Source: Occallatibacter savannae (GTDB lineage: Bacteria; Acidobacteriota; Terriglobia; Terriglobales; Acidobacteriaceae). Taken from it: a stretch of DNA of 64,000 nt. The notes beneath the pieces were generated by a model. The model searched no databases. It was not told where the DNA came from and saw nothing but the letters and a program-made list of their open reading frames with translations. The translations under genes and the position numbers were made by a program. This document shows, piece after piece, positions 30,979 through 40,390 of this stretch; position 1 is the first letter of the stretch; every line of letters begins with the position of its first letter. The DNA is taken from NCBI RefSeq assembly GCF_003131205.1, contig NZ_QFFY01000004.1, forward strand, positions 62,001 to 126,000. Reading direction: 5' to 3'.

Positions 30979-33618
30979 TCAGTCCTGGCGGAGGAGTTGA
31001 GCGGGGTTGATGGAGAGGGCGCGGCGGGCGGGGATCCAGGTGGCGATGAGGCCGATAAGGACCATCGACGCCACGGCGCCGAGGAGTACGAGCGGGTCGC
31101 GCGGGGATGCTTCGTAGACCAACGCGGCGAGCAGGCGACTGGCGAGAACGCCGAGGATCAGGCCGGCGAGCGATCCGGAGATGAGGACCAGGAATGGACG
31201 GGCAAGGGCGGCTCGGATGAGCTGTCCGCGCAGTGCGCCGAGTGCGATGCGAATGCCAAGTTCGCGCAGGCGGCGCGAGACGGTGTAGGCAGCCATGCCG
31301 AAGATTCCGGTGATGGCGAGCATGGCGGCGAGCAGTCCCATGACGCCGAGAGAGGCGGTGGCGATGCGTGCGGGGAAGAGGACGGGGGAGAGGCGGTCAC
31401 TCCAGCCGCGGAAGTTGAATGGCAGATTGGGGTCGATGCTCGTGAGGGCGCGATTGAGGGCGGAGGCACTTTCAGCGGAGGAGAGATTGGAGCGAACGAG
31501 CACGTTTGTTGTCGCGTCTGGGATTTGGGCGAGCGGGAAGAACATGGCCGGGCTTGGGTCCTCCGTGAGCATCTCGTACTTGCCGTTTTCAACGACGCCG
31601 ACGATCTCGTATTTGGTTTTGTCTCCACCGAGGAAGTGAAGTCCGACGGCGGGCCGGTCACCGAACATCTTGCGGGCGAAGGTGCTGTTGACGATCGCGA
31701 CATTGGGCTTCTGCGGGCCATCATCCCAGGTGAAGTCGCGGCCTTGAAGCAGGGCGGTGCGGGCAGCTCTGATGTAGCCGGGCGTGACCTGGTAGACGCG
31801 GGGCGTCATGATGCTGTTGGAGGCGCGCAGGTCTGCTGTTCCTTCCTTGTAAACGGACCAGTTGCTGCCGCTGCCGCTGAGTGGAAGGGCATTGATGATT
31901 GCGACGTCGGTGACGCCCGGTATCTGCGAAACGGAATTGAGGATCTGTCGCTGAACGGGAAGAGCTGATTTGTTTGCGTATCCGGCCATATGCATGTCAG
32001 TTTGAGCGATCATCACGCCGCTGGGAACGAAGCCAAACGGGGCGTGCAGCGATCGGTTCATGCCGCGGACAGCGACGAGCGAGGCGGTGACGAGAAGCGC
32101 GCAGAGAGCGATTTGTATTCCGAGGAGCAGATCACGGAGCGTGATGCGATGGATTGCCTTTGCGGAATTTGATCCGCTCTTTAGAGCATCGCTGACATCC
32201 GTGCGCCAGACCTGTCGTGCAGGCAGGAGACCGGGCAGGATGCCGGCTGCGAGTGAGAGTGCCAGAGCAAGCGCGTAGGTGGTAGCGTCGGCGGCAACGG
32301 TGACGTGGATGGGGTACTCGGAGATCGGCTGCCAGTGGCTCAGAGCGCGGAGCATGAAGACGGAGAGCATAGTCCCCAGGAGGCCGCCAGCGAGGGAAAT
32401 CAAAACGGCTTCGGTTAACAGTTGGCGAAGGATGCGCCAGCGAGAAGAGCCGATAGAGAGACGGATGGCGAGTTCGCGGCTGCGATCTGCGGACCGCGCG
32501 GCGAAGACACCGGCGAGGTTGACGCACGCGGCGGCGAGAACAAGCAGGGCGAGGCCCATGAGCGCGGCGAGAAAAGGCTTGGCAGGTCCGCCGAGGGTGT
32601 CGCCGAGCAGACCTGGCTTGACGAGGCGAGCGACAAGCGTGTCATCGTCGGTTGGGTTCTCGCGCTTCATCTGATGGGCAATTGCATTGAGGTTGTCCTG
32701 TGCCTGTCGCGCGTTGACGCCGGGCTTGAGGCTGCCGATGACGAAGATGCCGTGGCTTGAACGCCTGGTGATGAAGCTGTAGCCCTCGACCTGCTCTTCG
32801 TTCACCATGGGCATCCAGAATTCAGGCCAGAAGAAGAGCTCGGTTCCGTGGAAGTCTTTCGGCGCAACGCCAAGAATGGTGAAGGGGTGTTTGTTGAGGT
32901 CGACGGTGGTTCCGATCACGCGCGGGTCGGCGTTGAAGCGGTTGTGCCAGAGCGAGTCGCTCAGCACGATGTACGGGGCGGAGTTGGGACCGTGTTCGTC
33001 GTTGGGATGGAAAAAGCGGCCGATCTGCGGCTGAACGCCCAGCATATCGAAGTAATTGGTTGAGACCTCGAAGTTCCATGTGATCTGCGCGCTGCCCGCG
33101 GTGCTCAGGCCGGTCAAGCCCATGCGATAGGCGGCCATGTCGGAGAAGGTTGAGTTGCGCGCTTTGTAGTCGAGGAAGTCCGGGTAGGACTGGTTGTCGT
33201 CGCCGGGCTGCTCGTTGGCTATTTCCATCAACCGGTCAGGATTGGGAATGTTCAGCGGGTGCAGGATCATGGCGTTGAGAACGCCGAAGACGATGACGTT
33301 GGCGCCGATGCCGAGAGCAAGCGTGACGATCGCGGTTAAGGCAAAGCCGGGAGAGCGGCGAAGCTGACGCGATGCGTAACGAATGTCGCGCGTAAGACCG
33401 GCGAGGCTCAACGTCGTGTCGGATGCTGTCACGTGTTCCTTAGTCGCGGTGCGGTTGCCAAAGCGAAGAAGGGCTTCGCGGCGCGCATCCGCGGGCGACA
33501 TGCCTTTGGCGAGATTCGATTCGATGCGGAGGTCGATGTGCGATTGAAGCTCATCGGCGATGTCGCGGTCCATTGCGGAGCGGCGGAAGAGATTGGTGAA
33601 ACGGCGGAGGACGGACAT
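30979..33618 (-). CDS. ADOP-type ABC permease (MacB/FtsX), second of pair
   Basis: An 879-residue acidobacterial duplicated orphan permease. The N-terminal prefix (DRDIADELQSHIDLRIESNL, ARREALLRFGN) is followed by MacB_PCD-FtsX repeated twice: helix 1 GFALTAIVTLALGIGANVIVF, first FtsX unit near LAALMGLALLVLAAACVNLAG, second near LAAMLAITGIFGMAAYTVSRRLRELGIRIALGA. No ATPase gene is near. ADOPs are named for that feature; their substrates are unknown. 18 bp separate it from the upstream ADOP. Start preceded by AGGAG. Confidence 0.9.
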   Translation of the reverse strand: MSVLRRFTNLFRRSAMDRDIADELQSHIDLRIESNLAKGMSPADARREALLRFGNRTATKEHVTASDTTLSLAGLTRDIRYASRQLRRSPGFALTAIVTLALGIGANVIVFGVLNAMILHPLNIPNPDRLMEIANEQPGDDNQSYPDFLDYKARNSTFSDMAAYRMGLTGLSTAGSAQITWNFEVSTNYFDMLGVQPQIGRFFHPNDEHGPNSAPYIVLSDSLWHNRFNADPRVIGTTVDLNKHPFTILGVAPKDFHGTELFFWPEFWMPMVNEEQVEGYSFITRRSSHGIFVIGSLKPGVNARQAQDNLNAIAHQMKRENPTDDDTLVARLVKPGLLGDTLGGPAKPFLAALMGLALLVLAAACVNLAGVFAARSADRSRELAIRLSIGSSRWRILRQLLTEAVLISLAGGLLGTMLSVFMLRALSHWQPISEYPIHVTVAADATTYALALALSLAAGILPGLLPARQVWRTDVSDALKSGSNSAKAIHRITLRDLLLGIQIALCALLVTASLVAVRGMNRSLHAPFGFVPSGVMIAQTDMHMAGYANKSALPVQRQILNSVSQIPGVTDVAIINALPLSGSGSNWSVYKEGTADLRASNSIMTPRVYQVTPGYIRAARTALLQGRDFTWDDGPQKPNVAIVNSTFARKMFGDRPAVGLHFLGGDKTKYEIVGVVENGKYEMLTEDPSPAMFFPLAQIPDATTNVLVRSNLSSAESASALNRALTSIDPNLPFNFRGWSDRLSPVLFPARIATASLGVMGLLAAMLAITGIFGMAAYTVSRRLRELGIRIALGALRGQLIRAALARPFLVLISGSLAGLILGVLASRLLAALVYEASPRDPLVLLGAVASMVLIGLIATWIPARRALSINPAQLLRQD

Positions 33619-33636
33619 GGGGAATCTCCTGTTTCG

Positions 33637-36261
33637 TTATTCGGAGCGCAGGGCCTTCATGGGTTCGACGCGCGATGCCTGACGCGCCGGGAACCAACTC
33701 GCAGCGAGAGCGATGCCGACGACGGTGATGGTGACGGCGGCAAATGTCATGGGATCGTCGGGGCGAACACCACGGAGAAGATTAGCGACGAGGCGAGCGA
33801 GTGCGAAAGCGAGGGCCAGGCCGATGACAAGCCCCGTGCCGGTGAGCCATGAGGCACGCCGGATAATCATGCGGAGCACGTCTTCTTTGGTTGCACCCAT
33901 GGCGAGTCTTACGCCGATCTCGCGTGTGCGCTCGCCTACGAGGTTCGCCATTACGGCGAAAATGCCGATGGCGGAGAGAAGCAGTGCGATGAACGCGTCG
34001 AGCGCAAGCATCGAGTCTGCATATATGAGGCCGACGAGGTTGTCGCGAATGAGATTGCGATACGTCAGGACAGGGTCGAGAGGCACGGCGGCATCGATCG
34101 ATGCGAGAGCTTTGCGAGCGGGTGTGGCGAGAGACATGGGCTCGCTCTTTGCGAACACCGTGATGACTGAGCCAGAGAGAGGCTGCTGGGCGAAGCTCGT
34201 GTAAACGGCAGGGGGAAGATCATTCTCCCAGAGCCCGTAGTTTGCTTCCTGTGAAACGCCGACGATGGTGAGCCAGGGTTGCGGAGTCTTGTTGTCGCCC
34301 AGCCTGATGCGGTGACCGATGGGACTGGCGCCGCTCAGGTAGAGATCGGCGAAGCGGCGGCTTACGATCGCGACCGGTGTGGAATGCATGGAGTCGCCCT
34401 GCGTGAAGTTGCGGCCATCGAGGATGGGAATGTGAAAGGCGTCGAAGTAGCCGGGTGTGACGGCGAGACGAACGGCAGTTTGAAGCTTGCCGGGAGCGGT
34501 GGGGCGGTTTTCGATAGTGAGGTCGAGCTGCCAGCCGGAGTCGGTGTAGGGGAGGGCTGAGGCGAGTTCCACTCGCGAGGTGCCGGGAAGGGAGCGAAGG
34601 CGATCGAGCGCGTTCGAATACCAGTCGGCTTGCTTTTCGGGAGTGTCGTAGCGCTTTGCGGGCAATTCGGGGTGCAGCGTGAGGATCTTCTCGGGCGAGT
34701 AGACGTCGGCCTGATGGAACATGGAACTCATGCCTTTGGCCATGAGCGCGGCGCCGATGACAAGCGCAACGGCGAGCGAGATCTGGGCAACGGCGAAGAT
34801 GCTGCGGAGACGGCTGTGGCCTGTTGCCTGACGCGAGCCGGAGCGAAGCTGGTCGACAAGCCGGATGCGGAGCGCTTCGATTGATGGTGCCAGCCCGGCG
34901 ACAATGCCGGAGAACACGGCGAGAAGAACGGAGAAGGTCAGAGCGCGGCCGTTGACGGAGATGTTGTCCCAGCCGGGAATGTAGCGGGCAACGCGCGCGG
35001 GCATGAGGACGAGCGTGAGGTGCAGGTAGATCGCCGCAAAGGCGATGCCGAGACCAGCGCCTGCAAGCGCGAGCAGGATGTTCTCTGTGAGCAGCTGTCG
35101 GATGATGCGCCTGCGGGTCGCGCCGAGAGCGGTGCGCATGGCGATCTCGGATCGGCGCGCGACGCCCCGGGCGAGCTGGAGGTTGGCGACGTTGGCGCAG
35201 ACGACGAGGAGCACGAACATGGTGGCGCCCATGATGAGCTTGTAATAGAGCGGCGTGAGGTCGCCATTGATGTCGTTGAGAAGCGGCTCAATGTGAATGG
35301 TCCAGCCCTGGTTCGTTGCGGGGTAGGATTTCGAAAGTCGCTCGGAGATGATCTGCATTTCGGACTGCGCAGATTTCAACGTGGCGCCATCGCGCGCACG
35401 GCCGATGACGAGGTACGCGTGATCAGTGCGGTCGGAGAGCTGAGCAGGAGTCGGAGCGAAGGGCAAGAGCATATCGACGGCGGGCGGGTACTGCATGGTG
35501 CGGGGGAGCACGCCGATGATGGTGTAGTCGTGCTGGTCGAGCTGGATCTTCTGGCCGATGATGCTGGAGTTTGCGCCGAAGTGACGCTTCCAGAAACCGT
35601 AGTTGAGGACGGCAACGGCATCACGGCCGGGCTGGCACTCGCTCTGGTCGAACACGCGGCCGACAAAGGCTTGCGTGCGAAGGACGCTGAAGAACGAAGC
35701 GGAGACAAGATCGGCGTTGATCTGCGCGGCGTCGCCTGCACCGGAGAGGGTGTAGTCCGCGCCCTGAAGTACGGCGAGATCTTCAAAGGAGCGGTTCTGG
35801 CGCTGGAGATCGGTGAAGTCGGCGAGGGTGACTGGCTGCTTGCCGCGCTGTTGCTGCTCGGACAAGACCATGACGCGATCGAGTGCGGGAACGGCGAGAG
35901 GGCGGAGAACGACTGCGTCCATGCTGCTGAAGATGGCGACGTTGACGCCGATGCCGATGGCCAGGGTAGCGATGACCGTGAAGGTGAAGCCGGGTGACTT
36001 GCGAAGCTGGCGGGCTGCATATCGGATGTCTCGGCCGAAGCCGGCGAGAGCGAGGCTGGCGTCGAAGGCGGCTACGCGTTCGCGGGTGCTGGTGGGATTG
36101 CCGAAACGGAGGAGTGCGTCGCGGCGGGCTTCTTCAGGCGACATGCCGTCGGCGAGATTCGATTCAACGCGGAGGTCAATGTGCGATTGCAGCTCGTCGG
36201 CGATATCGCGGTCGAGGTCGCGCTGTCGGAAAAGATTGGTGAGTCGACGGAAGAGGGCCAT
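33637..36261 (-). CDS. ADOP-type ABC permease (MacB/FtsX), first of pair
   Basis: About 874 residues, closely related to the next gene: prefix DLDRDIADELQSHIDLRVES, FGNPTSTRERVAAF, first helix GFTFTVIATLAIGIGVNVAIF, first FtsX unit MGATMFVLLVVCANVANLQLARGVARRSE, second unit LLSAIGIFAVMANLVGERTREIGVRLAMGA. It starts 25 bp after the stop of padR, so regulator and both permeases form one operon. Start 36261 lacks a strong ribosome-binding site; the frame runs on to 36396 inside padR. Confidence 0.9.
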   Translation of the reverse strand: MALFRRLTNLFRQRDLDRDIADELQSHIDLRVESNLADGMSPEEARRDALLRFGNPTSTRERVAAFDASLALAGFGRDIRYAARQLRKSPGFTFTVIATLAIGIGVNVAIFSSMDAVVLRPLAVPALDRVMVLSEQQQRGKQPVTLADFTDLQRQNRSFEDLAVLQGADYTLSGAGDAAQINADLVSASFFSVLRTQAFVGRVFDQSECQPGRDAVAVLNYGFWKRHFGANSSIIGQKIQLDQHDYTIIGVLPRTMQYPPAVDMLLPFAPTPAQLSDRTDHAYLVIGRARDGATLKSAQSEMQIISERLSKSYPATNQGWTIHIEPLLNDINGDLTPLYYKLIMGATMFVLLVVCANVANLQLARGVARRSEIAMRTALGATRRRIIRQLLTENILLALAGAGLGIAFAAIYLHLTLVLMPARVARYIPGWDNISVNGRALTFSVLLAVFSGIVAGLAPSIEALRIRLVDQLRSGSRQATGHSRLRSIFAVAQISLAVALVIGAALMAKGMSSMFHQADVYSPEKILTLHPELPAKRYDTPEKQADWYSNALDRLRSLPGTSRVELASALPYTDSGWQLDLTIENRPTAPGKLQTAVRLAVTPGYFDAFHIPILDGRNFTQGDSMHSTPVAIVSRRFADLYLSGASPIGHRIRLGDNKTPQPWLTIVGVSQEANYGLWENDLPPAVYTSFAQQPLSGSVITVFAKSEPMSLATPARKALASIDAAVPLDPVLTYRNLIRDNLVGLIYADSMLALDAFIALLLSAIGIFAVMANLVGERTREIGVRLAMGATKEDVLRMIIRRASWLTGTGLVIGLALAFALARLVANLLRGVRPDDPMTFAAVTITVVGIALAASWFPARQASRVEPMKALRSE

Positions 36262-36286
36262 GGGAGGACTCCGGATTGGTGGGCGT

Positions 36287-36613
36287 TCAGGCGTAACGCA
36301 GGACGGCGCGAACGCCGCGGACGAGCTGGTCGAAGCTTTCCTGTGCGGCCTCGAGCTGGCGGCGGCCCTGCGGGGTGAGCTTGTAGTACTTGGCACGGCG
36401 ATTGGTTTCGGTGAGCGACCACTCGGAGGAAATCCAGCCGTTCTGCTCCATGCGGTGGAGAGCGGGGTAGAGGGAGCCTTCTTCGACGCGCAGGAGGTCG
36501 TTCGACGCGCTCTGGATGTGGAGGACGATGCCGTAGCCGTGCAGTGTGCCGTTCTGGTCGAGCGTTTTGAGGACGAGGAGGTCGAGCGTTCCCTGAAGAT
36601 CGTTTTTGGCCAT
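36287..36613 (-). CDS. PadR family transcriptional regulator
   Basis: A 108-residue winged-helix repressor. Motifs: LQGTLDLLVLKTLDQNGTLHGYGI, VEEGSLYPALHRMEQNGWI and TETNRRAKYYKLTPQGRRQL are the PadR hallmarks. It heads the operon with two ADOP permeases, the arrangement typical of Acidobacteriota. An inverted repeat in its upstream region (36627-36656) is a plausible autoregulatory operator. Confidence 0.93.
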   Translation of the reverse strand: MAKNDLQGTLDLLVLKTLDQNGTLHGYGIVLHIQSASNDLLRVEEGSLYPALHRMEQNGWISSEWSLTETNRRAKYYKLTPQGRRQLEAAQESFDQLVRGVRAVLRYA

Positions 36614-36623
36614 GTGCGGGTAG

Positions 36624-36673
36624 ACCCCTAGATTTCTTTGTACATAGAAACCTAGGCCTAGATAGATAGGGGT
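36624..36673 (-). promoter_or_regulatory. Nested inverted repeats upstream of padR
   Basis: CCTAGATTTCT (36627-36637) and AGAAACCTAGG (36646-36656) form an 11-bp imperfect palindrome with an 8-base spacer. An outer pair, ACCCCTA/TAGGGGT (36624-36630, 36667-36673), encloses it. On the minus strand a TTGACA element lies immediately upstream. This fits a PadR operator overlapping the promoter. Confidence 0.55.
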
Positions 36674-36699
36674 GTCAAGGAAGTAGTGACGAGCGGGCT

Positions 36700-36770
36700 G
36701 GTAATCAGTTGTCAGGGGACTAGGGACTAGGGACTAAGGACTGAGGTTTAGGGACTAGAGGCAGAAATCA
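36700..36770. repeat. Heptamer-like array (GGGACTA units)
   Basis: GGGACTA repeated with variants (GGGACTA, AGGACTG, GGGACTA) and a CAGTTGT unit, mostly in period seven. The intergenic space between padR and kbl otherwise holds nothing visible. Confidence 0.6.
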
Positions 36771-36846
36771 GTTTCGGGTGGTTCCTGTTTGCGTTGCGCG
36801 CGATGAATGGTCGGCGCGGTATTCTTCTGGGGTTGGGGTGAGGAAT

Positions 36847-38061
36847 ATGACTGAGACTGCTACGCGTCCGCAGCTTGCTTATTTGACTGGCGTTCTGGAT
36901 GAACTGAAGGCGAAAGGAACGCACTTCCGCTTGCGCGTGCTGGATGACCAGCAGGCACCGGTGTGCCACTACGACGGCAAGGAAGTCATCAACCTGGCGA
37001 GCAATAACTATCTCGGACTAGCGAATCATCCTAAGCTGATTGAGGCATCGCTGAAGGCGACGCGGGAGCTGGGTGTGGGGTCGGGCGCGGTACGAACGAT
37101 TGCCGGGACGATGCGGATCCACATGGAGCTGGAGGAGAAGATTGCTCGCTTCAAGAACGTTGAGGCGTGCGTTGTCTTTCAGAGCGGGTTCGCAGCGAAT
37201 GCAGGGACAGTCAGCGCGATTCTTGGCAAGGAAGACTTCATCCTGTCGGACGAACTGAATCACGCGAGCATTATTGATGGAGCGCGGCTGTCGCGGGCGA
37301 AGATCAAGGTGTTTCGCCACAAGGACGTCGCGCACTGCGAGGAGTTGCTGAAAGAGATCGAGAATGAGCCGGGGCACAAGCTGGTGATCACCGATGGCGT
37401 GTTTTCAATGGACGGCGACATTGGGCCGGTGGACAAGCTGGCGGCGCTGGGGGAGAAGTACGGCGCGATCATGATGGTGGATGATGCGCATGCTTCGGGC
37501 GTGCTGGGGCGAAACGGGCGCGGATCTGTTGATCACTTTGGAATGCACGGGCGTGTGGATGTGCAGGTGGGCACGCTGTCGAAGGCAATCGGAGCGCTGG
37601 GCGGATATGTATGCGGTTCGAAGGACCTGATTGACTATCTGTATCATCGCGCGCGGCCGTTTTTGTTTTCGACTTCGCATCCGCCGTCGGTGGCGGCGAC
37701 TTGCATTGCGGCGTTCGACATTCTGGAGCAGGAGCCGGAGCGGATCGAGCGGCTGTGGTCGAATACGCGGTACTTCCAGGGCGAGTTGAAGCAGGCGGGC
37801 TTCAACATCGGCGGGGTGAATACTCCGGCAACGGAGACGCCGATCACGCCGGTGATTATCGGCGAGGGTCGTGCGGCGATGGAGTACTCGCGCGCGCTGT
37901 TTGAGGAAGGCGTGATGGGGACGGGCATTGCGTTTCCGACGGTGCCGGAGGGGAAGGCGCGCATTCGGCTTATCCTGACCAGCGAGCACACGATGGCGCA
38001 GATGGATCGCGCGCTAGAGACACTGGAGCGCGTTGCGAAGCGGATGGGACTTCTACAATAG
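36847..38061 (+). CDS. kbl: Glycine C-acetyltransferase (2-amino-3-ketobutyrate CoA ligase)
   Basis: A 404-residue PLP-dependent alpha-oxoamine synthase. Family motifs: NYLGLANHPKLIEA, GSGAVRTIAGTMRIHMELE, DDAHASGVLGRNGRGSVDHF, and the PLP lysine in VGTLSKAIGALGG. The overall sequence is closest to Kbl, which cleaves 2-amino-3-ketobutyrate in threonine breakdown; AONS (BioF) is the alternative. No tdh gene is adjacent. ATG 36847 is preceded by GAGG. Confidence 0.88.
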   Translation: MTETATRPQLAYLTGVLDELKAKGTHFRLRVLDDQQAPVCHYDGKEVINLASNNYLGLANHPKLIEASLKATRELGVGSGAVRTIAGTMRIHMELEEKIARFKNVEACVVFQSGFAANAGTVSAILGKEDFILSDELNHASIIDGARLSRAKIKVFRHKDVAHCEELLKEIENEPGHKLVITDGVFSMDGDIGPVDKLAALGEKYGAIMMVDDAHASGVLGRNGRGSVDHFGMHGRVDVQVGTLSKAIGALGGYVCGSKDLIDYLYHRARPFLFSTSHPPSVAATCIAAFDILEQEPERIERLWSNTRYFQGELKQAGFNIGGVNTPATETPITPVIIGEGRAAMEYSRALFEEGVMGTGIAFPTVPEGKARIRLILTSEHTMAQMDRALETLERVAKRMGLLQ

Positions 38062-38067
38062 AACGCA

Positions 38068-38658
38068 ATGATCGCGCATCTGCGGGGCAAGCTGATTCAG
38101 AAAGAACCGGGGCAGGCGATTGTGGAGTGCGCCGGCGTTGGCTACGACGTTGCGATTTCGGTGCCGACGTTTACGGCGCTGCCGAGCGTTGGCGCGGATA
38201 CGTCGCTGCACGTTCACACACAGGTGAGCGAAGACCAGATTGCGCTGTTCGGGTTTCTCGATCGCGAGGAGAAGCGGCTCTTTGAGCGGCTGATTACGGT
38301 GAGCGGCGTTGGGCCGAAGCTGGCGATCAAGATTCTCAGCGGGCTGTCACCGGAGCGCACGGTGCAGGCAATTCGATCGCAGGATCATGCGCAGTTAACG
38401 CGGATTCCAGGGGTGGGGAAGAAGCTCGCGGAGAGGCTTGTCGTCGAGTTGAAAGACAAGCTGGAAGATTTCGCGGTGGCTCCGACGCCGAGCGCAGTGG
38501 CTGGACCGGCAGTGGACGATGTGCTTTCAGCGCTGACGAATCTCGGATATCAGAGGCCTGCCGCGGAGAAGGCGATCGAGCAGTCCGTGGCGAAGGAGAA
38601 GGAACTGGCTGCGGATTTCGACGGGCTGTTCAGGGCGGCGTTGAAGATCATTCGTTGA
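38068..38658 (+). CDS. ruvA: Holliday junction branch migration protein RuvA
   Basis: A 196-residue DNA-binding subunit that holds Holliday junctions for RuvB. The OB domain MIAHLRGKLIQKEPGQAIVE, two helix-hairpin-helix motifs (ITVSGVGPKLAIKILS, LTRIPGVGKKLAERL) and the RuvB-contact C-terminal three-helix domain (DDVLSALTNLGYQRPAAEKA) are all present. It follows kbl by 6 bp. ruvB and ruvC are not in the window. Confidence 0.96.
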   Translation: MIAHLRGKLIQKEPGQAIVECAGVGYDVAISVPTFTALPSVGADTSLHVHTQVSEDQIALFGFLDREEKRLFERLITVSGVGPKLAIKILSGLSPERTVQAIRSQDHAQLTRIPGVGKKLAERLVVELKDKLEDFAVAPTPSAVAGPAVDDVLSALTNLGYQRPAAEKAIEQSVAKEKELAADFDGLFRAALKIIR

Positions 38659-38688
38659 GCTGTCAGCCTTCAGCTCTCAGCTTTCAGC
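38659..38688. repeat. Degenerate heptamer array after ruvA
   Basis: TGTCAGCC, TTCAGCTC, TCAGCTT and TTCAGCA units in period seven immediately follow the ruvA stop codon. Confidence 0.55.
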
Positions 38689-38710
38689 ATCCACAACGCA
38701 CGATCGTCCC

Positions 38711-38764
38711 AGGTTTCAGAAGCGAGACGCTTCGACTTTGCTCAGAGCAGGCTCTGGGGCATCC
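38711..38764. repeat. Repeat B, copy 3 (diverged)
   Basis: AGGTTTCAGAAGCGAGACGC, then CTTCGAC, TTGCTCAGAGCAGGCTC and GGGGCATCC. It aligns with the repeat B copies at 3517 and 10339 in its central and right parts. Confidence 0.6.
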
Positions 38765-38859
38765 GCTTCTATTGCTTATCAACAGTCAATCCGATTTCCT
38801 CAGGAATTACGCCGGCTGTGCATGCACTGGGGCTTGCGCTTTTCTACACTGGCAATCGT

Positions 38860-39603
38860 ATGCCAAGCACAAAGAAGGCTTCTGCAGCAGCACCGGCGGC
38901 GTATTTGCGGCCGGAAGCGATTACGTTTCTGCGCAATCTTGCCAAGCACAACGATCGCGACTGGTTTCAGCCGCGGAAGGCGGATTTCGACGCGTTGCTG
39001 AAGGAGCCGATGCTGGCGATTGTGCGTAAAGTGACTGAGGCGATGCTGGACTTCGCTCCGGATCATGTGCGACCGGCGGAGAAGAGCCTGTTCCGGATCT
39101 ATCGCGACACGCGGTTCAGCCATGACAAGCGTCCGTACAAGACACACGTTGCTGCGTGGTGGACGCATACGGGTTTCGATAAGACGTCAGGAGCGGGTTA
39201 CTACTTCCAGGTGAGTCCGAAGGGAGTGGTGATTGCGGCGGGCGCATACATGCCGGAGAAAGAGCAGCTGGCCGCGATCCGGCATTGGCTGCTGGAGAAC
39301 CATGACGAATTTCGCAAGATTCTGAAGAAGCCGTCGGTGCGGAAGACGTTCAGCGATTTCGAGGGCGAGGCGTTGACGAGGCCGCCGAAGGGATTTCCCG
39401 CGGAGCATCCGGGGATGGATCTGATCCGCTGCAAGCAGTGGGGGATGAGCACGACTCTGCCTGCGGGGGCGGCGCAGCGGAAGGATTTCGCAAAGGTGCT
39501 GGTGAAGCACTTCAAACTGCTGGCGCCCATGGTGGACGCGTTGAATACGCCGATAGCCGCGTCGGTTGCGCCGAAGCGGAAGGTGCTTTTCGGGCTGCAC
39601 TAG
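38860..39603 (+). CDS. DUF2461 family protein
   Basis: A 247-residue cytoplasmic protein of the TIGR02453/DUF2461 family, function unknown. Conserved blocks seen: EAITFLRNLAKHNDRDWFQP, SLFRIYRDTRFSHDKRPYKT, GYYFQVSPKGVVIAAGAYMP. An N-terminal Ala/Ser/Lys stretch of about 15 residues is extra. ATG 38860 is chosen because the frame upstream to 38818 enters repeat B territory. Confidence 0.85.
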   Translation: MPSTKKASAAAPAAYLRPEAITFLRNLAKHNDRDWFQPRKADFDALLKEPMLAIVRKVTEAMLDFAPDHVRPAEKSLFRIYRDTRFSHDKRPYKTHVAAWWTHTGFDKTSGAGYYFQVSPKGVVIAAGAYMPEKEQLAAIRHWLLENHDEFRKILKKPSVRKTFSDFEGEALTRPPKGFPAEHPGMDLIRCKQWGMSTTLPAGAAQRKDFAKVLVKHFKLLAPMVDALNTPIAASVAPKRKVLFGLH

Positions 39604-39960
39604 AGAAGCGGGGGAGGGCGGTTTTACGAGGGTTTTCTGACCCAAAGGTACTAGAAACCCGATAAAAACAGGCTTTTTCGGCTCAAAACGGCCAAAAACC
39701 CAAGAAAACTGTGGAAAAGCCGAAGATTTCGATTGACTTGGAGCCATCCCAGGCCGCATTGTTACGAACGACAGGGTTCTCGAGAACCCGCATGAATAAA
39801 GGGGTTTCGTGCACTACGTTGCCTCCGGGCGCTTCGAACAGAGGCTGAGAAACGCCCGAGGTCGCACCTCCCCCATGCGGTCGCTTAAAGCTCTCAGATG
39901 GATTGCTGAAAGGGCAGGGCGGCGGGATACCAGGCAACAACCAGCGAAGGAGAACATCAC
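39604..39960. other. Intergenic region upstream of HU gene
   Basis: 357 bp with no convincing gene. It contains an A/C-rich stretch (AAAACGGCCAAAAACCCAAG) and a possible -35 (TTGACT at 39733), but no clear -10 at the right distance. A frame on the minus strand (39683-39967) has no ribosome-binding site and atypical codon use. It probably holds the HU promoter. Confidence 0.5.
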
Positions 39961-40257
39961 ATGGCAACAGGACTGACGAAGACTGGGCTGACCCGGCATA
40001 TGGCCGAGAAGCTCGAACTGACCAACAAGCAGGCAGCAGGATTCCTTGATCTTCTGGCAGAGACCGCGATCAAGGAGACCAAGAAGAACGGCGTATTCGT
40101 GATCCCCGGGATCGGGCGCCTCGTAAAGGCAGAGCGCAAGGCGCGCATGGGCCGCAACCCGCAGACGGGCGAGGCAATCAAGATCAAGGCGAAGACCGTG
40201 GTGAAGTTCCGCGTGGCGAAGTCGGCCAAGGACACCATTGCGCCGCCGAAGAAGTAG
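39961..40257 (+). CDS. hup: HU family DNA-binding protein
   Basis: A 98-residue nucleoid protein. The helical dimerisation half (LTRHMAEKLELTNKQAAGFL) is followed by the beta-arm with GRLVKAERKARMGRNPQTGEAIKI and the terminal KTVVKFRVAKSAKD. The Pro at the arm tip (RNPQTGE) is kept, so DNA bending is expected. A PPKK tail is added. Start preceded by GGAG. A textbook terminator follows. Confidence 0.95.
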   Translation: MATGLTKTGLTRHMAEKLELTNKQAAGFLDLLAETAIKETKKNGVFVIPGIGRLVKAERKARMGRNPQTGEAIKIKAKTVVKFRVAKSAKDTIAPPKK

Positions 40258-40288
40258 TTTCATTTCCTGAGGGGTGCAGTACAAGCTG

Positions 40289-40317
40289 GGGGAAGGGCGA
40301 AAGCTCTTCCCCTTTTT
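40289..40317 (+). terminator. Rho-independent terminator after HU gene
   Basis: A 10-bp stem, GGGGAAGGGC/GCTCTTCCCC (one G-U pair), with a GAAA tetraloop, followed directly by TTTTT. It lies 31 bp past the HU stop. Confidence 0.92.
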
Positions 40318-40390
40318 CGCTGCGTTGGAATGAGGCGCAGCCCGGACGGAAAGTTTGCGCAACTTTTATATGTGAGGACATCCAAAGAGC

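Noticed and set aside
30979..36261. A complete MacAB-type efflux system.
   Set aside because: No ATPase domain or membrane-fusion protein gene is present. The genes are orphan ADOP permeases.
39733..39763. A sigma70 promoter for the HU gene.
   Set aside because: TTGACT is good, but no -10-like hexamer occurs at 16-18 bp; the nearest is at 19 bp and weak.
39683..39967. A 94-codon open frame on the minus strand upstream of the HU gene.
   Set aside because: No ribosome-binding site, low-complexity product with unlikely composition, and it overlaps the HU start.
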